Origin: UBA9926 sp023261215
GTDB taxonomy: Bacteria; Pseudomonadota; Gammaproteobacteria; Pseudomonadales; Azotimanducaceae
Reading direction: 5' to 3'
NCBI GenBank assembly: GCA_038136035.1
Contig: JAYPYV010000005.1
Coordinates: 1-64,000 of the forward strand
Length of the DNA: 64,000 nt
Positions 45,868-54,490 of this stretch are shown in pieces (the first letter of the stretch is position 1; every line of letters begins with the position of its first letter). The notes under the pieces were generated by a model that saw only the letters and a list, made by a program, of their open reading frames with translations, did not search any database and was not told the DNA's origin. The position numbers were made by a program, and so were the translations under genes.

Positions 45868-46868
45868 TCAAGCGTCTCGCGGTGACCATGGGGGATCCCG
45901 CGGGCATTGGTCCTGAGGTTTTGGCGAAATCATTATGTGCGCTGGGGGAGGCAACCCGGCATTTGGTGATCTTCGGGTCGCCAACGCTTTTAGAAAAAAC
46001 TGCGGACCAATTGAGACTTCACTGCCCCAGTTGGACAGTCCTTTCCACGCTGCGCGATCTGGATGCCTGTGAGGGGCTTGCAATATTTGACCCCAGCCCC
46101 CTTGATTTGGATACATTTGTCTTCGGGCAAGCCTCCGCGGCCGGAGGTCAAGCTTCGGTTCAGTACTTTGAGCAAGCGGTTGAAGCCTGCCTCTCCGGTC
46201 GTGTGGCGGGTGTGGTGACGTGCCCGATCAACAAAGTTGCTGTGCAACTCGCGGGCTACGTTGGGGATATCGGGCATCAGGAAATCCTAGCCCGTTTGAC
46301 TCGCGCGCCGCTCACCGCAACCTTGCTGATGACGACGGGTCTGAAAGTCGTCCATCTGTCCACGCACTTATCCCTGGGCGATGCGGTGCGTTTCGTGAAA
46401 AAAGATATCTTAATTGAGAAATCTCGCCTGGCCTTGGATTCGCTTCGCGCTTGGGGCTATGCATCTCCAAGCCTTGCAATGGCTGCGCTCAATCCTCATG
46501 GCGGAGAGGGCGGCTTAATAGGTCGCGAAGAAGTCGATGAAATCGGGCCCGCGGTCGAATACCTAGTGAGTGAGTGTCAGGAGGATGTGCGCGGACCTTT
46601 CCCTGCGGATACGGTGTTTAATCGAGCCATTGCGGGTGAGTTCGATGCGGTCTTAGCGCTTTACCATGATCAGGGCCACATCCCGATCAAGGTTAAGGAT
46701 TTTGAGCGAAGTGTCACCGCGACGCTGGGTATCCCATTCGTTCGAACGTCTGTCGACCATGGTACGGCGTATGACCTTGTTGGCCAGGGCATCGCCGATG
46801 CCACCAGCCTACAAGAAGCCCTCCGAGTGGCCCAGTTGATGCTTGAGGCGCGGCTGCCAGAGTTTTGA
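45864..46868 (+). CDS. pdxA: 4-hydroxythreonine-4-phosphate dehydrogenase
   Basis: 334 residues, full length. MGDPAGIGPEVLAKSL at 9-24, CPINKVAVQ, the metal-site region DIGHQEILAR, LNPHGGEGGLIGREE, YHDQGHIPIKV and RTSVDHGTAYDL all match PdxA, which oxidises 4-phosphohydroxy-L-threonine in vitamin B6 synthesis using NAD and a divalent metal. Homologues of the PdxA2 type act on other phosphorylated acids; the pairing with a hydrolase rather than surA/ksgA leaves this open. It overlaps the hydrolase gene by 4 bp. Confidence 0.92.
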   Translation: MIKRLAVTMGDPAGIGPEVLAKSLCALGEATRHLVIFGSPTLLEKTADQLRLHCPSWTVLSTLRDLDACEGLAIFDPSPLDLDTFVFGQASAAGGQASVQYFEQAVEACLSGRVAGVVTCPINKVAVQLAGYVGDIGHQEILARLTRAPLTATLLMTTGLKVVHLSTHLSLGDAVRFVKKDILIEKSRLALDSLRAWGYASPSLAMAALNPHGGEGGLIGREEVDEIGPAVEYLVSECQEDVRGPFPADTVFNRAIAGEFDAVLALYHDQGHIPIKVKDFERSVTATLGIPFVRTSVDHGTAYDLVGQGIADATSLQEALRVAQLMLEARLPEF

Positions 46869-47063
46869 CCCGCGATGTGGCGGGTTTGCTGACGGGGCGC
46901 TCAGAAGGCTTTTGGGGCCCATCCAGCCGTGCGGTTATGTGGGGCTCAGGCCGCGGGTTGATGTGGGCAATGGCGCGAGATCCTTTGTTCGCGCGCACCT
47001 CGACTGCAGAACCGTCATGGGTTGATTGGGCTACCGGGGATCGAGCCATCGCGAATTGCTTCT

Positions 47064-48044
47064 CTAGTGACCTTCACTCGCTTCGAGCAATAGGTCCAAC
47101 GCCTTCGCCGAAGAGATCATGGACCAGGCTTGATCTGAGATTGCTTTAAAGGCCCATGCCATCACCAGATGATTGGTGGGCGTCGGGATTCCGTATTGCC
47201 GCCCGAGCAGACAAATCTCGCCATTGAGATAAGGCGTTTCGATCCGGGATTGACCACGCGCTTTACTCTGCCAAGTCGAGCTGCCGCCGCGGGGGGCACC
47301 CGTCACTCGGCCTCGCTCCACTAAGTTGAACCTTGCACTTGAAGTTGCTGCGTCCGCGCAGGGTCGACCAGCGGCATCGAAAACAGACAGAGCCTCGTGT
47401 CTGAGGCGGCGCATAATATCGCGACTGTGATCGCGATCTTCCAGAACCAGATCAAGCGCGTTGCCAAGATTCTGAAGAAGCTTGGCGTGTTTTAGGGCCA
47501 TCGTGTCTGGATTGGCGAGACTCGCGAATCCAGACTGGGTTAGCGCTGCAGCGACATCGGTTGCAGTCTGTGGGCTCGCGTTCAGATTGAATCCATAGGT
47601 ATCTAGGAGGCCACCTGGCGTCCCAGCTGAATGGATGACTTCGCCCGCGGTCAGGTAAGTGGCTGGCAGCACGACCAGCATCGCAAAGACCTTCGAAAAA
47701 TATCGCTGCGCAAGCGCCTCATTTGCGACGCCATTCTGCGCGCAGAAAATCGGGTAGCGGTCTCCAGTCGCGGCAAACAAGGATTCGAAGGCGGATTCGC
47801 TGTCTTGGCCCTTCATCGTCGCGATGACCACGCTGTCTTCGCGCCAACGGACGGCTTTTGGATGGCTGACGCAGTCAATGGCGAGCATTTCGTCTCGGGT
47901 GGTATCTCGATAACGCAATCCTTGACGTTGGATGATTTCACTGTGCTGCCCACGCGCAATCAACGTGACAGGAAAACCTGCTGTAAACAGTCGAGCACCG
48001 ATCGCACCACCGATCGCGCCTGCGCCGTAAATCACAAAATGCAC
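47064..48044 (-). CDS. Ketopantoate reductase-like protein
   Basis: 326 residues. N-terminal dinucleotide loop IYGAGAIGGAIGARL at 4-18, then a C-terminal helical domain with the likely catalytic lysine in LKHAKLLQNLGNAL and a Ser/Asn-containing SSTWQSKARGQSRIETPYLN, as in the ApbA/PanE group. Members reduce 2-dehydropantoate to pantoate with NADPH, but many paralogues have other substrates. It is transcribed alone, converging on pdxA. Confidence 0.85.
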   Translation of the reverse strand: MHFVIYGAGAIGGAIGARLFTAGFPVTLIARGQHSEIIQRQGLRYRDTTRDEMLAIDCVSHPKAVRWREDSVVIATMKGQDSESAFESLFAATGDRYPIFCAQNGVANEALAQRYFSKVFAMLVVLPATYLTAGEVIHSAGTPGGLLDTYGFNLNASPQTATDVAAALTQSGFASLANPDTMALKHAKLLQNLGNALDLVLEDRDHSRDIMRRLRHEALSVFDAAGRPCADAATSSARFNLVERGRVTGAPRGGSSTWQSKARGQSRIETPYLNGEICLLGRQYGIPTPTNHLVMAWAFKAISDQAWSMISSAKALDLLLEASEGH

Positions 48045-48294
48045 TGGACGTCCTCTATTCAGCTCGGGCTCGCATCATAGCGGATGAGAAGGGTGTTGGC
48101 GCGTTGAACTTCATGCGTGCTGGCCGAGGCTCAGGGGCTTGGTGCTACGAGCAACGGAAGTGTTTCTTCAATTGCAGGTAAGCACCTGAGCCTGGATCGA
48201 AAGAGGGCCTTTGAATATCAACGTGTGAGGCTGACAGAGGGGCTGATCCTTTGTTAACGTCCGACAGATGAGTCTTCTGAAATCGGAGGGTAGC

Positions 48295-49494
48295 GTGTCT
48301 TTATCAACATTTCGTGCAGAGACCCGCGAGTGGCTCGCTTCAAATTGCCCAGAATCGATGCGGGGTTCAGCGGCTGAGGATGAGATCGTCGGTGGTGGCA
48401 AACGGCAAACCTACGAAAATCCTGAGGCCAAGCTTTGGCTTGATCGAATGGCTGCGAAGGGCTGGACAGCCCCGACTTGGCCGCAAGAATATGGTGGCGC
48501 TGGCTTGTCGAAGGCGGAGGCAGCCATTCTTCGTGACGAAATGGCCATGATTAATGCGAGGGCGCCGATCCAGGGCATGGGGTTTTCCATGATCGGTCCC
48601 ACATTGCTAGATTTTGGCACGGATGCACAAAAGGCTGAGCATCTACCCAAGATTGCTTCTGGTGAAATTCGCTGGTGTCAGGGTTACAGCGAACCCGGTG
48701 CAGGGTCTGATTTGGCCTCGTTGCAAACCCGGTGCGAGGACCAGGGGGATTATTACCAGGTCAACGGCCAGAAGATCTGGACTTCGGGCGCTCAGTACGC
48801 CGATTGGATATTTACTTTGGTGCGAACCGATCCAAAAGCCAGTAAGCACGACGGCATCAGTTTTGTGCTGATCGATATGGCGCAACCCGGTGTGACAGTG
48901 AAACCCATCAAGCTGATTAGTGGGAACTCGCCTTTTTGTGAAACGTTCTTCGACGACGCTCGGTGCGAGAAACATAACTTGGTCGGGCAGCTCAATCGAG
49001 GGTGGACTGTGGGCAAGCGCCTTCTGCAGCATGAGCGAAGCTCAATCTCGGGGCTGGCATCGGGCGGCAGTCGTGGCCGATACGATCACTTCGGATCTTT
49101 GCCCGATCTCGCTAAGCAACATTTAGGACTGACCCATGGTCGATTGAGCGATAGGGATCTTCGGCGAGATATCATTAAAAACGAAATGGACCGTAAGGCA
49201 TTTCAGCTGACGCAGAGACGGGCGAGCGAAGAAAGCGAATCCGGGGGTACGCCCACGTTTTTAACCTCGCTATTTAAGTATTACGGTTCAGAGCACGGGA
49301 ACCGACGGATGGAGCTGCAACTGGCTTTGATGGGCACCCAATCTATGGGTTGGGAGGGGAACAGCTTTGCCGCCGATGAACTCGCAACGACGAGAACCTG
49401 GCTGCGCTCCAAAGCCAGCACAATCGCGGGGGGAACGTCTGAAGTGCAGCTGAATATCATTGCCAAACGGGTGCTCAGTTTGCCGGATGCCTGA
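48295..49494 (+). CDS. Acyl-CoA dehydrogenase family protein
   Basis: 399 residues from the GTG at 48295, which follows GGAGGG at 48285-48290; an ATG at 48268 would add nine residues. FRAETREWLASNCP is the usual start in this subfamily; WTAPTWPQEYGGAGLSKAE, WCQGYSEPGAGSDLAS and VNGQKIWTSGAQYADW are the FAD blocks and AGGTSEVQLNII the closing block. A 30-50 residue insertion rich in charged residues (RASEESESGG) sits before the final helices. It resembles the protein at 35572. A second dehydrogenase gene follows across the gap. Confidence 0.9.
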   Translation: MSLSTFRAETREWLASNCPESMRGSAAEDEIVGGGKRQTYENPEAKLWLDRMAAKGWTAPTWPQEYGGAGLSKAEAAILRDEMAMINARAPIQGMGFSMIGPTLLDFGTDAQKAEHLPKIASGEIRWCQGYSEPGAGSDLASLQTRCEDQGDYYQVNGQKIWTSGAQYADWIFTLVRTDPKASKHDGISFVLIDMAQPGVTVKPIKLISGNSPFCETFFDDARCEKHNLVGQLNRGWTVGKRLLQHERSSISGLASGGSRGRYDHFGSLPDLAKQHLGLTHGRLSDRDLRRDIIKNEMDRKAFQLTQRRASEESESGGTPTFLTSLFKYYGSEHGNRRMELQLALMGTQSMGWEGNSFAADELATTRTWLRSKASTIAGGTSEVQLNIIAKRVLSLPDA

Positions 49495-49509
49495 GCGCTT
49501 TCGGCCAAC

Positions 49510-49609
49510 NNNNNNNNNNNNNNNNNNNNNNNNNNNNNNNNNNNNNNNNNNNNNNNNNNNNNNNNNNNNNNNNNNNNNNNNNNNNNNNNNNNNNNNNNNN
49601 NNNNNNNNN
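49510..49609. other. Assembly gap (100 N)
   Basis: Exactly 100 N, between two acyl-CoA dehydrogenase genes. It starts 15 bp after the stop of the first; the real distance between the genes is unknown and a small gene could be missing. Confidence 0.99.
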
Positions 49610-49720
49610 CGCCAAGCAACGGGCAGAACCCAGAGTTGCATAGGTTTTGTGAGCGTGCTGCAGAGGCGCGCTTCAGGTGACTGCTTATTGCGCGGTCGAG
49701 TTTTTAGACGGAGGGAAAAC

Positions 49721-50851
49721 ATGGCGTTGGTCTTGAACGAAGAGCAGAACATGCTCAAAGACGCTGCAAAGGACTTTTGCACAAACAACACCCCAATCAC
49801 ACAGTTACGCAAACTCAGAGATGACAAGAGCGATCTGGGTTTCGATCAGGCCACTTGGCAACAGATGGTCGAGTTAGGTTGGGCAGGCATCATTATTCCT
49901 GAAGATTTCGGTGGCTTGGGCTTTGGCTACACCGGGATGGGAGTGGTACTCGAGGAGTGTGGTCGAACCCTGACCGCCTCTCCGCTATTCGCAACCGCGT
50001 GCTTGGGTGCGAGTTGTATCCTCGAGGGTGGGTCAGACGAGCAAAAATCTACGCTGTTGCCTCAAGTTGCCTCAGGTGAACTCCTGCTCGCGCTCGCTTT
50101 GGAAGAAGGGGCGCACCACAATCCTTTGGGTGTCTCAGCCACGGCTGAAGTGACTGGTGCCACGGCGAAAGTGACCGGTAGCAAGAAGTTTGTTCTTGAC
50201 GGCCACGTGGCCAACAAAATTATTGTCGCTGCTCGCTCCTCAGGTAATGCAGGGGATGCAGATGGCATCACCTTGGTGTTGGTGGATCGCGAGGCCGCAG
50301 GCGTGAGTGTAACGCGGACGATCATGGCGGATTCACGAAATGCAGCCAATATTGAATTGAACGGTGCGGAAGGCGAGGTGTTGGGTCAAGCCGGCGCTGG
50401 CGGGACCGTGTTGGAACGAGCGCTCGATGTGGCGCGGATCTTACTTTCGGCGGAGATGCTTGGGGGCGTGCAGGAATGCTTTGAACGCACCGTCGAGTAT
50501 CTCAAAGTAAGGGAGCAATTCGGGGTTCCCATTGGGTCGTTTCAAGCGTTGAAGCACCGCGCTGCGCAGATGTTTTGTGAAGTCGAGTTGTCCAAATCGG
50601 TGGTTCTTGAGGCCTTGTCCGCGTTGGATGAGCAAACAGATGAGGTAGCGGAACTCGCAAGCTTGACCAAAACGCGTCTGAACGATACTTACAACCTGGT
50701 ATCGAGCGAAGGGGTTCAAATGCACGGTGGCATTGGTATGACGGACGAGTATGAGATTGGTTTCTTCATGAAGCGGTCTCGTGTATGCGAGCATGCGTTT
50801 GGTAACAGCGCCTATCATCGCGATCGCTACGGCGTCCTCCAGGGGTATTGA
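49721..50851 (+). CDS. Acyl-CoA dehydrogenase family protein, short form
   Basis: 376 residues; GGAGGG at 49710-49715 fixes the start. EEQNMLKDAAKDFC, GWAGIIIPEDFGGLG, LALEEGAHHNP and REQFGVPIGSFQALKHRAAQM are dehydrogenase landmarks. However, the middle FAD block typical of active enzymes (YSEPxAGSD) is replaced by EEGAHHNPLG, and the C-terminus has MHGGIGMTDEYEIGFFMKR instead of GGTSE. This pattern is known from the second subunit of heteromeric dehydrogenases that act on steroid side chains, so it may pair with the upstream protein. A terminator follows at 50940. Confidence 0.88.
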   Translation: MALVLNEEQNMLKDAAKDFCTNNTPITQLRKLRDDKSDLGFDQATWQQMVELGWAGIIIPEDFGGLGFGYTGMGVVLEECGRTLTASPLFATACLGASCILEGGSDEQKSTLLPQVASGELLLALALEEGAHHNPLGVSATAEVTGATAKVTGSKKFVLDGHVANKIIVAARSSGNAGDADGITLVLVDREAAGVSVTRTIMADSRNAANIELNGAEGEVLGQAGAGGTVLERALDVARILLSAEMLGGVQECFERTVEYLKVREQFGVPIGSFQALKHRAAQMFCEVELSKSVVLEALSALDEQTDEVAELASLTKTRLNDTYNLVSSEGVQMHGGIGMTDEYEIGFFMKRSRVCEHAFGNSAYHRDRYGVLQGY

Positions 50852-51257
50852 TATCGCCGAGTGAGCGTTTGGAGGGCGACGGTCTACCTTGCGATTGCGA
50901 GGCCGCAAATAGGTCCCGAGGATCGATCGCTCTAGATAAAAGAAGCCGGCACATGTGTCGGCTTCTTATTTTTCAACGGGTTAAGCGCTAAACCTAAAAA
51001 AAGTATTTGCATTTTCTCTTTGTTTTGGCGCTTTGCGAAACACAACCCACAGTCGCCATCCACCATGCATGGCAGGATCCGGAGTGAAAGCGCGACGAGG
51101 TCCCGAGCTTGACTCAGCTTCGTGCCCCGAATGTTTGAAATCAAGCCTCAGCAGTCGGAGAGCCGTCGTTTCCCGCACATGTCGGACAAGTCTCTGGCGG
51201 TGAACGCTGGCCAGCGTCTACGTCGCGAAGCTCAGTTTTGACGCGCGTCACGCGCCG
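50852..51257. other. Intergenic region holding a terminator
   Basis: About 406 bp between convergent genes. Apart from the terminator at 50940-50973 I see no supported feature; short frames on the minus strand have no ribosome binding site and no family resemblance. Confidence 0.55.
50940..50973 (+). terminator. Rho-independent terminator after the acyl-CoA dehydrogenase genes
   Basis: AAGAAGCCGGCAC pairs with GTGTCGGCTTCTT (one G-U pair) to give a stem of up to 13 bp, followed by ATTTTT at 50968-50973. It lies 88 bp after the stop of the dehydrogenase gene. Confidence 0.9.
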
Positions 51258-52040
51258 CTAGGGCTTAATAAACAACAAGGTGAATCGGTCTGTGTTGCCG
51301 GTCACGCTTTTACGACCGACTTCGTAACGCAATTCATCATCTGGGCGATAGTGCAGTGTGCTGTAGTCGACCAATTGAAAGCCGGCCTCTTGCACCTCTT
51401 TAATGATTAAAACGGGATCCATTCGGCGCCAAACTTCTGCATGATCCCCCTCCATATGGCGTCGAGTATGATCGATGATGCCGTAGGTGCCCCCTTTCTT
51501 TAAAGACTCAAAGACCGCTTGATTGAGGTTACGCCGACCGGTGGCCGTGAAGTTGTGCTGATTGCGAAACGTTAACACCATATCCAACTTTTTTACCCCA
51601 AAACTGAAAGCGGGTACGTCGGATTGTCTCGATCCCTCGGGACGGCTAAACCGGGCTCGATCGAAAGGAATCAGCGTCATATTTTCGAATCCAGCTTCAC
51701 CTTCTAGTGCAGCGGCGGCACGCTCTGCGCCTATGGAGATGTAGAGCTTACCGTTGTCGTTCAAAACCGGCGCAAGAATGCGTGTGTACCATCCTCCACC
51801 TGGAAGCAGTTCGAGGACATGCATGTCTTCTTTCAGACCAAAAAAAGTTAACGTTTCCAGCGGTTTGCGGTTGGCATCTCGAACCCTATCGGCCTCAGGC
51901 CTACGCTCGTCCGCCACGGCGGCCTCGATTTTTTCGATTGTGCTCGAGTCCGTTTCCGCGTGTACTGGGGAAACGGTTGCCATCAGCCCCGTGGTGAGCC
52001 CCAAGATAAGCCCAGTGGCTAAAAGGTTTGTTCGCATCAT
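51258..52040 (-). CDS. Exported SAM-methyltransferase-like protein
   Basis: 260 residues with a signal peptide (hydrophobic 7-22, cleavage probably after VHA near residue 28). The rest is a class I methyltransferase fold: MHVLELLPGGGWYTRILAP for the SAM loop, GKLYISIGAE, KLDMVLTFRNQHNF and LKKGGTYGIIDHTRR. This family (COG4798-like) is common in proteobacteria. SAM is not expected in the periplasm, so the protein either binds another ligand, acts before export, or is a repurposed fold. The catalytic role is unproven. It is divergent from the VOC gene. Confidence 0.82.
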   Translation of the reverse strand: MMRTNLLATGLILGLTTGLMATVSPVHAETDSSTIEKIEAAVADERRPEADRVRDANRKPLETLTFFGLKEDMHVLELLPGGGWYTRILAPVLNDNGKLYISIGAERAAAALEGEAGFENMTLIPFDRARFSRPEGSRQSDVPAFSFGVKKLDMVLTFRNQHNFTATGRRNLNQAVFESLKKGGTYGIIDHTRRHMEGDHAEVWRRMDPVLIIKEVQEAGFQLVDYSTLHYRPDDELRYEVGRKSVTGNTDRFTLLFIKP

Positions 52041-52151
52041 GTTCGTACCCGAGTCAACATTGGAGCGCGTAGTTTAGGCAGCCAGACGGGCGAGGCGCAA
52101 TGCTGACGTAGGTCGTTGTATGCTTGCAGAGACTGAAAAGGGGTGTGACCG

Positions 52152-52862
52152 ATGAAATTAAGACAAATAGCGGTTGCGGCGAGCGATTTAGCGGCCCGTC
52201 GATCGGAGTTTATGGCGCTGGTCGGAGCCCGAGCCGACTTCGAGGACCCAGGCGTTGGAGAATTTGGTCTCACCAACAGCGTGATAGCGCTTGGAAATAC
52301 CTTTTTTGAAATCGTATCTCCCGTTGCATCCGAGACGGCCGCAGGGCGCATGTTGACTCGACAGGGCGGAGATTGTGGCTATATGGTGCTCTTTCAAACC
52401 GATGATTTAGCGCCAGTCTCGCGGCGAATGGTTGATCTAAATCTCCGGAAGATCTGGGAAACGGAACGAACCGAGGTCTCTGCGTTCCATATCCATCCAA
52501 AAGATATCGGTGGGGCGATTGTGTCCATCGATGTGATGAGGCCGCCAGCCTCTTGGTTGTGGGGAGGGCCCAACTGGATAAATCAACGGGCTGACTGGGT
52601 AGGCGATATCCTGGCTGCGACGCTCTCGGTGGAAGATCCGAAGACGATGTCCCATCATTGGGCGAAGGTCCTAGATGTGCCTTGCCATGCGACCACTCAC
52701 GGGTTCGAGCTTGCGCTTCAAGCGGATCAGAGGCTGTTGTTCGTTGAGGCAGATCAGCGTCCCGTGCCAGGGCTATGCGGCCTCTCGCTCGCGTGGATAG
52801 GGCCACGTGAGGCCAAACCGCCGTCGACTCAGTTTTGCGGTATTACGCTTGATTTCCGGTAG
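52152..52862 (+). CDS. VOC-family (glyoxalase-like) protein
   Basis: 236 residues in two related halves, as in two-module VOC proteins: MKLRQIAVAASDLAARRSEF starts the first and GDILAATLSVEDPKTMSHHW the second. The metal ligands are not a clean set; ALGNTFFEIVSPV provides one glutamate and FHIHPKDIGGAIVSID offers histidines. It may be an isomerase, dioxygenase or a non-catalytic binder. It sits alone between the methyltransferase-like gene (divergent) and the serine hydrolase (convergent). Confidence 0.75.
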   Translation: MKLRQIAVAASDLAARRSEFMALVGARADFEDPGVGEFGLTNSVIALGNTFFEIVSPVASETAAGRMLTRQGGDCGYMVLFQTDDLAPVSRRMVDLNLRKIWETERTEVSAFHIHPKDIGGAIVSIDVMRPPASWLWGGPNWINQRADWVGDILAATLSVEDPKTMSHHWAKVLDVPCHATTHGFELALQADQRLLFVEADQRPVPGLCGLSLAWIGPREAKPPSTQFCGITLDFR

Positions 52863-52904
52863 GCTGAGCCTACGCGGCGGCGCGCCCCTTAAGCGGGAAT
52901 CACC

Positions 52905-54101
52905 TTAGGCCGTTAATTTGGCGGCGTGACTAGAAAGCGCGATTCCGCGTTTTGCTTGCCGTACTGCGTGGCGATCATGGCCGTTGGTGAGGTACACGAA
53001 ACTCAGCTCAGATTGTGGATCTACCCAAGCAATTTGTCCTCCAGCGCCATTATGGCCGAAACTGTCTTCGCTGAGACCATAGCCAAAGCCTCTGAGTTGA
53101 GCGCCTTCGCCGCCCGCGATCACAATCCCTAAACCGCGGAGTATGGGGTGACCTTGAACTGGGTCCAGCAGGCCGTGCGTTCGGACTTTACGCGCCTCAA
53201 TGATCGTTTGTTCTTGCCAGGGCATATTCAACCAGCGATCCCCGCCTGGACCATAACCAATCAATGATTGATACCAAAGCGCCAGCGTTGCCGCGCTCAT
53301 AAATCCACCGCCACCGGGTATAGGAACAACCCGGATTTCCGGTTTATTGAAATTCGTCAGCGCTTCTTCAGTGACTTCGGTAACTGGCGGTTCGGGCAAG
53401 CCAAGCGCAGCATAGTCTTCCTTCGTCATGGCTTGACCACGATGTTCAACGTCGGCGACGCGATGGAGGTGATCGACAGGGCAGCCAACAAAGAGTTCGG
53501 GTAGCTGAAGCGGTTCTGCCAGCTGGGTGCGGACGAGATCGGCGAAGCCTTGCCCGGTCAGTCGCTCTAGGATCTCGGCAAGAACATACATTGAGGAACT
53601 GGGGTGATAGGTAAACATCGACCCCGGGGCCCAATCGAGTCGCCACTGAGCAAAGCGTGCATTGCGTCGATCAGGATCCCAGTAGTCCGTCGGACGAAAG
53701 GGTGCGTTTGGGAATCCCGCTGTGTGCGTTAAAAGATGGGCAATGGTCACGCGCTCTTTATCGTGAGTGCCGAACTGAGGGATGTACTGAACAACGGGAT
53801 CGTCCAGTCCAATCTCGCCGGCTTCAAGAGCCATCCAAATGAGTGAGGAGGTGATGGCTTTAGTGCAAGAAAAGATGGGAAACAGTGTCTCTGATGTCGA
53901 TTCGCCGATAGATTCAAACGCCACCAGTTTTCCCGATCGGGCAATGGCGAATTGGGCAGCAGGCAAGAGACCTTCGTCAATTTCTTGGTGCACGCGTGCG
54001 CGTAAAGCCTCAAGTGCGGCGAGACTGATGTTGGCTTCACTCGGTGTGACCTGTCCGTAACTCACGGGCATCTCCCCAATCGGATGTGTTGGCTCGAGCA
54101 T
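52905..54101 (-). CDS. Serine hydrolase, beta-lactamase class C/esterase family
   Basis: 398 residues. The nucleophile motif SxxK is S78-C-T-K81 in FPIFSCTKAITSS, the second motif tyrosine is Y165 in FTYHPSSSMYVLAE, and the third block is GHNGAGGQIAWVDP near the C-terminus. No signal peptide is seen, so a cytoplasmic esterase is more likely than a beta-lactamase. An ATG at 54071 would shorten it by ten residues; neither start has a good ribosome binding site. It is divergent from the double-glycine peptide gene. Confidence 0.87.
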   Translation of the reverse strand: MLEPTHPIGEMPVSYGQVTPSEANISLAALEALRARVHQEIDEGLLPAAQFAIARSGKLVAFESIGESTSETLFPIFSCTKAITSSLIWMALEAGEIGLDDPVVQYIPQFGTHDKERVTIAHLLTHTAGFPNAPFRPTDYWDPDRRNARFAQWRLDWAPGSMFTYHPSSSMYVLAEILERLTGQGFADLVRTQLAEPLQLPELFVGCPVDHLHRVADVEHRGQAMTKEDYAALGLPEPPVTEVTEEALTNFNKPEIRVVPIPGGGGFMSAATLALWYQSLIGYGPGGDRWLNMPWQEQTIIEARKVRTHGLLDPVQGHPILRGLGIVIAGGEGAQLRGFGYGLSEDSFGHNGAGGQIAWVDPQSELSFVYLTNGHDRHAVRQAKRGIALSSHAAKLTA

Positions 54102-54297
54102 GCCACGGTTTGGATCGCGTGCACAGCGATGACCTACAACACCAGTGAAAGTGTCTTACACCAAGCACATCGATTGACTGCAGTCGAAATCGTACTCGAG
54201 AGGCACACTGCACGCGCACCGAATGAGCCCTATAGGGCCAACCGGTGATCCACTGCAGGCGCGAAGCCGGCGACTCAATCGGAGCCAGAAATTCAAT

Positions 54298-54302
54298 GGA
54301 GG
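54298..54302 (+). promoter_or_regulatory. Ribosome binding site of the double-glycine peptide
   Basis: GGAGG, five bases before ATG 54308. It argues for the 55-residue form and against longer frames beginning at 54245 or 54296. Confidence 0.75.
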
Positions 54303-54307
54303 TGTCT

Positions 54308-54475
54308 ATGGAACAGTTGTCACAGGCGCAAATGAAGCAAGTTGAAGGGGGAATGGAGTTGGTCGACGCGGCCGCGATGATTACATCCTTATCTTTGTAC
54401 TCACCTATCACGATGGCCTTTGGCTTACCTATTGCGGGTGCGTTGATCACGCTCGACGTGTTGAGTGACGGTTGA
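54308..54475 (+). CDS. Double-glycine-leader peptide precursor (putative bacteriocin or signal peptide)
   Basis: 55 residues. The N-terminus MEQLSQAQMKQVEGG fits the double-glycine leader consensus LSxxxMxxVxGG exactly, with G14-G15 as the expected cleavage site. The 40-residue remainder is very hydrophobic (roughly residues 21-52), has no cysteine, lysine or arginine and four acidic residues. It contains helix-breaking SPIT and GLPIAGA inside the hydrophobic run. A strong GGAGG precedes the ATG. Known leaders of this type are cut by C39-peptidase ABC exporters, and none is present in this window. Instead a rhomboid protease gene begins 15 bp after the stop. The function (bacteriocin, signal or membrane peptide) is not shown; the leader is what I see, the rest is inference. 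Confidence 0.65.
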   Translation: MEQLSQAQMKQVEGGMELVDAAAMITSLSLYSPITMAFGLPIAGALITLDVLSDG

Positions 54476-54490
54476 TTTCACACCTGAGCG

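Noticed and set aside
49460..49720. Continuation of the second dehydrogenase frame through the N run
   Set aside because: Translation through N is meaningless; the strong ribosome binding site before 49721 gives the real start.
54245..54475. Longer start for the double-glycine peptide
   Set aside because: The GTG at 54245 and ATG at 54296 lack a ribosome binding site, while GGAGG sits five bases before ATG 54308, which also gives a normal-length leader.
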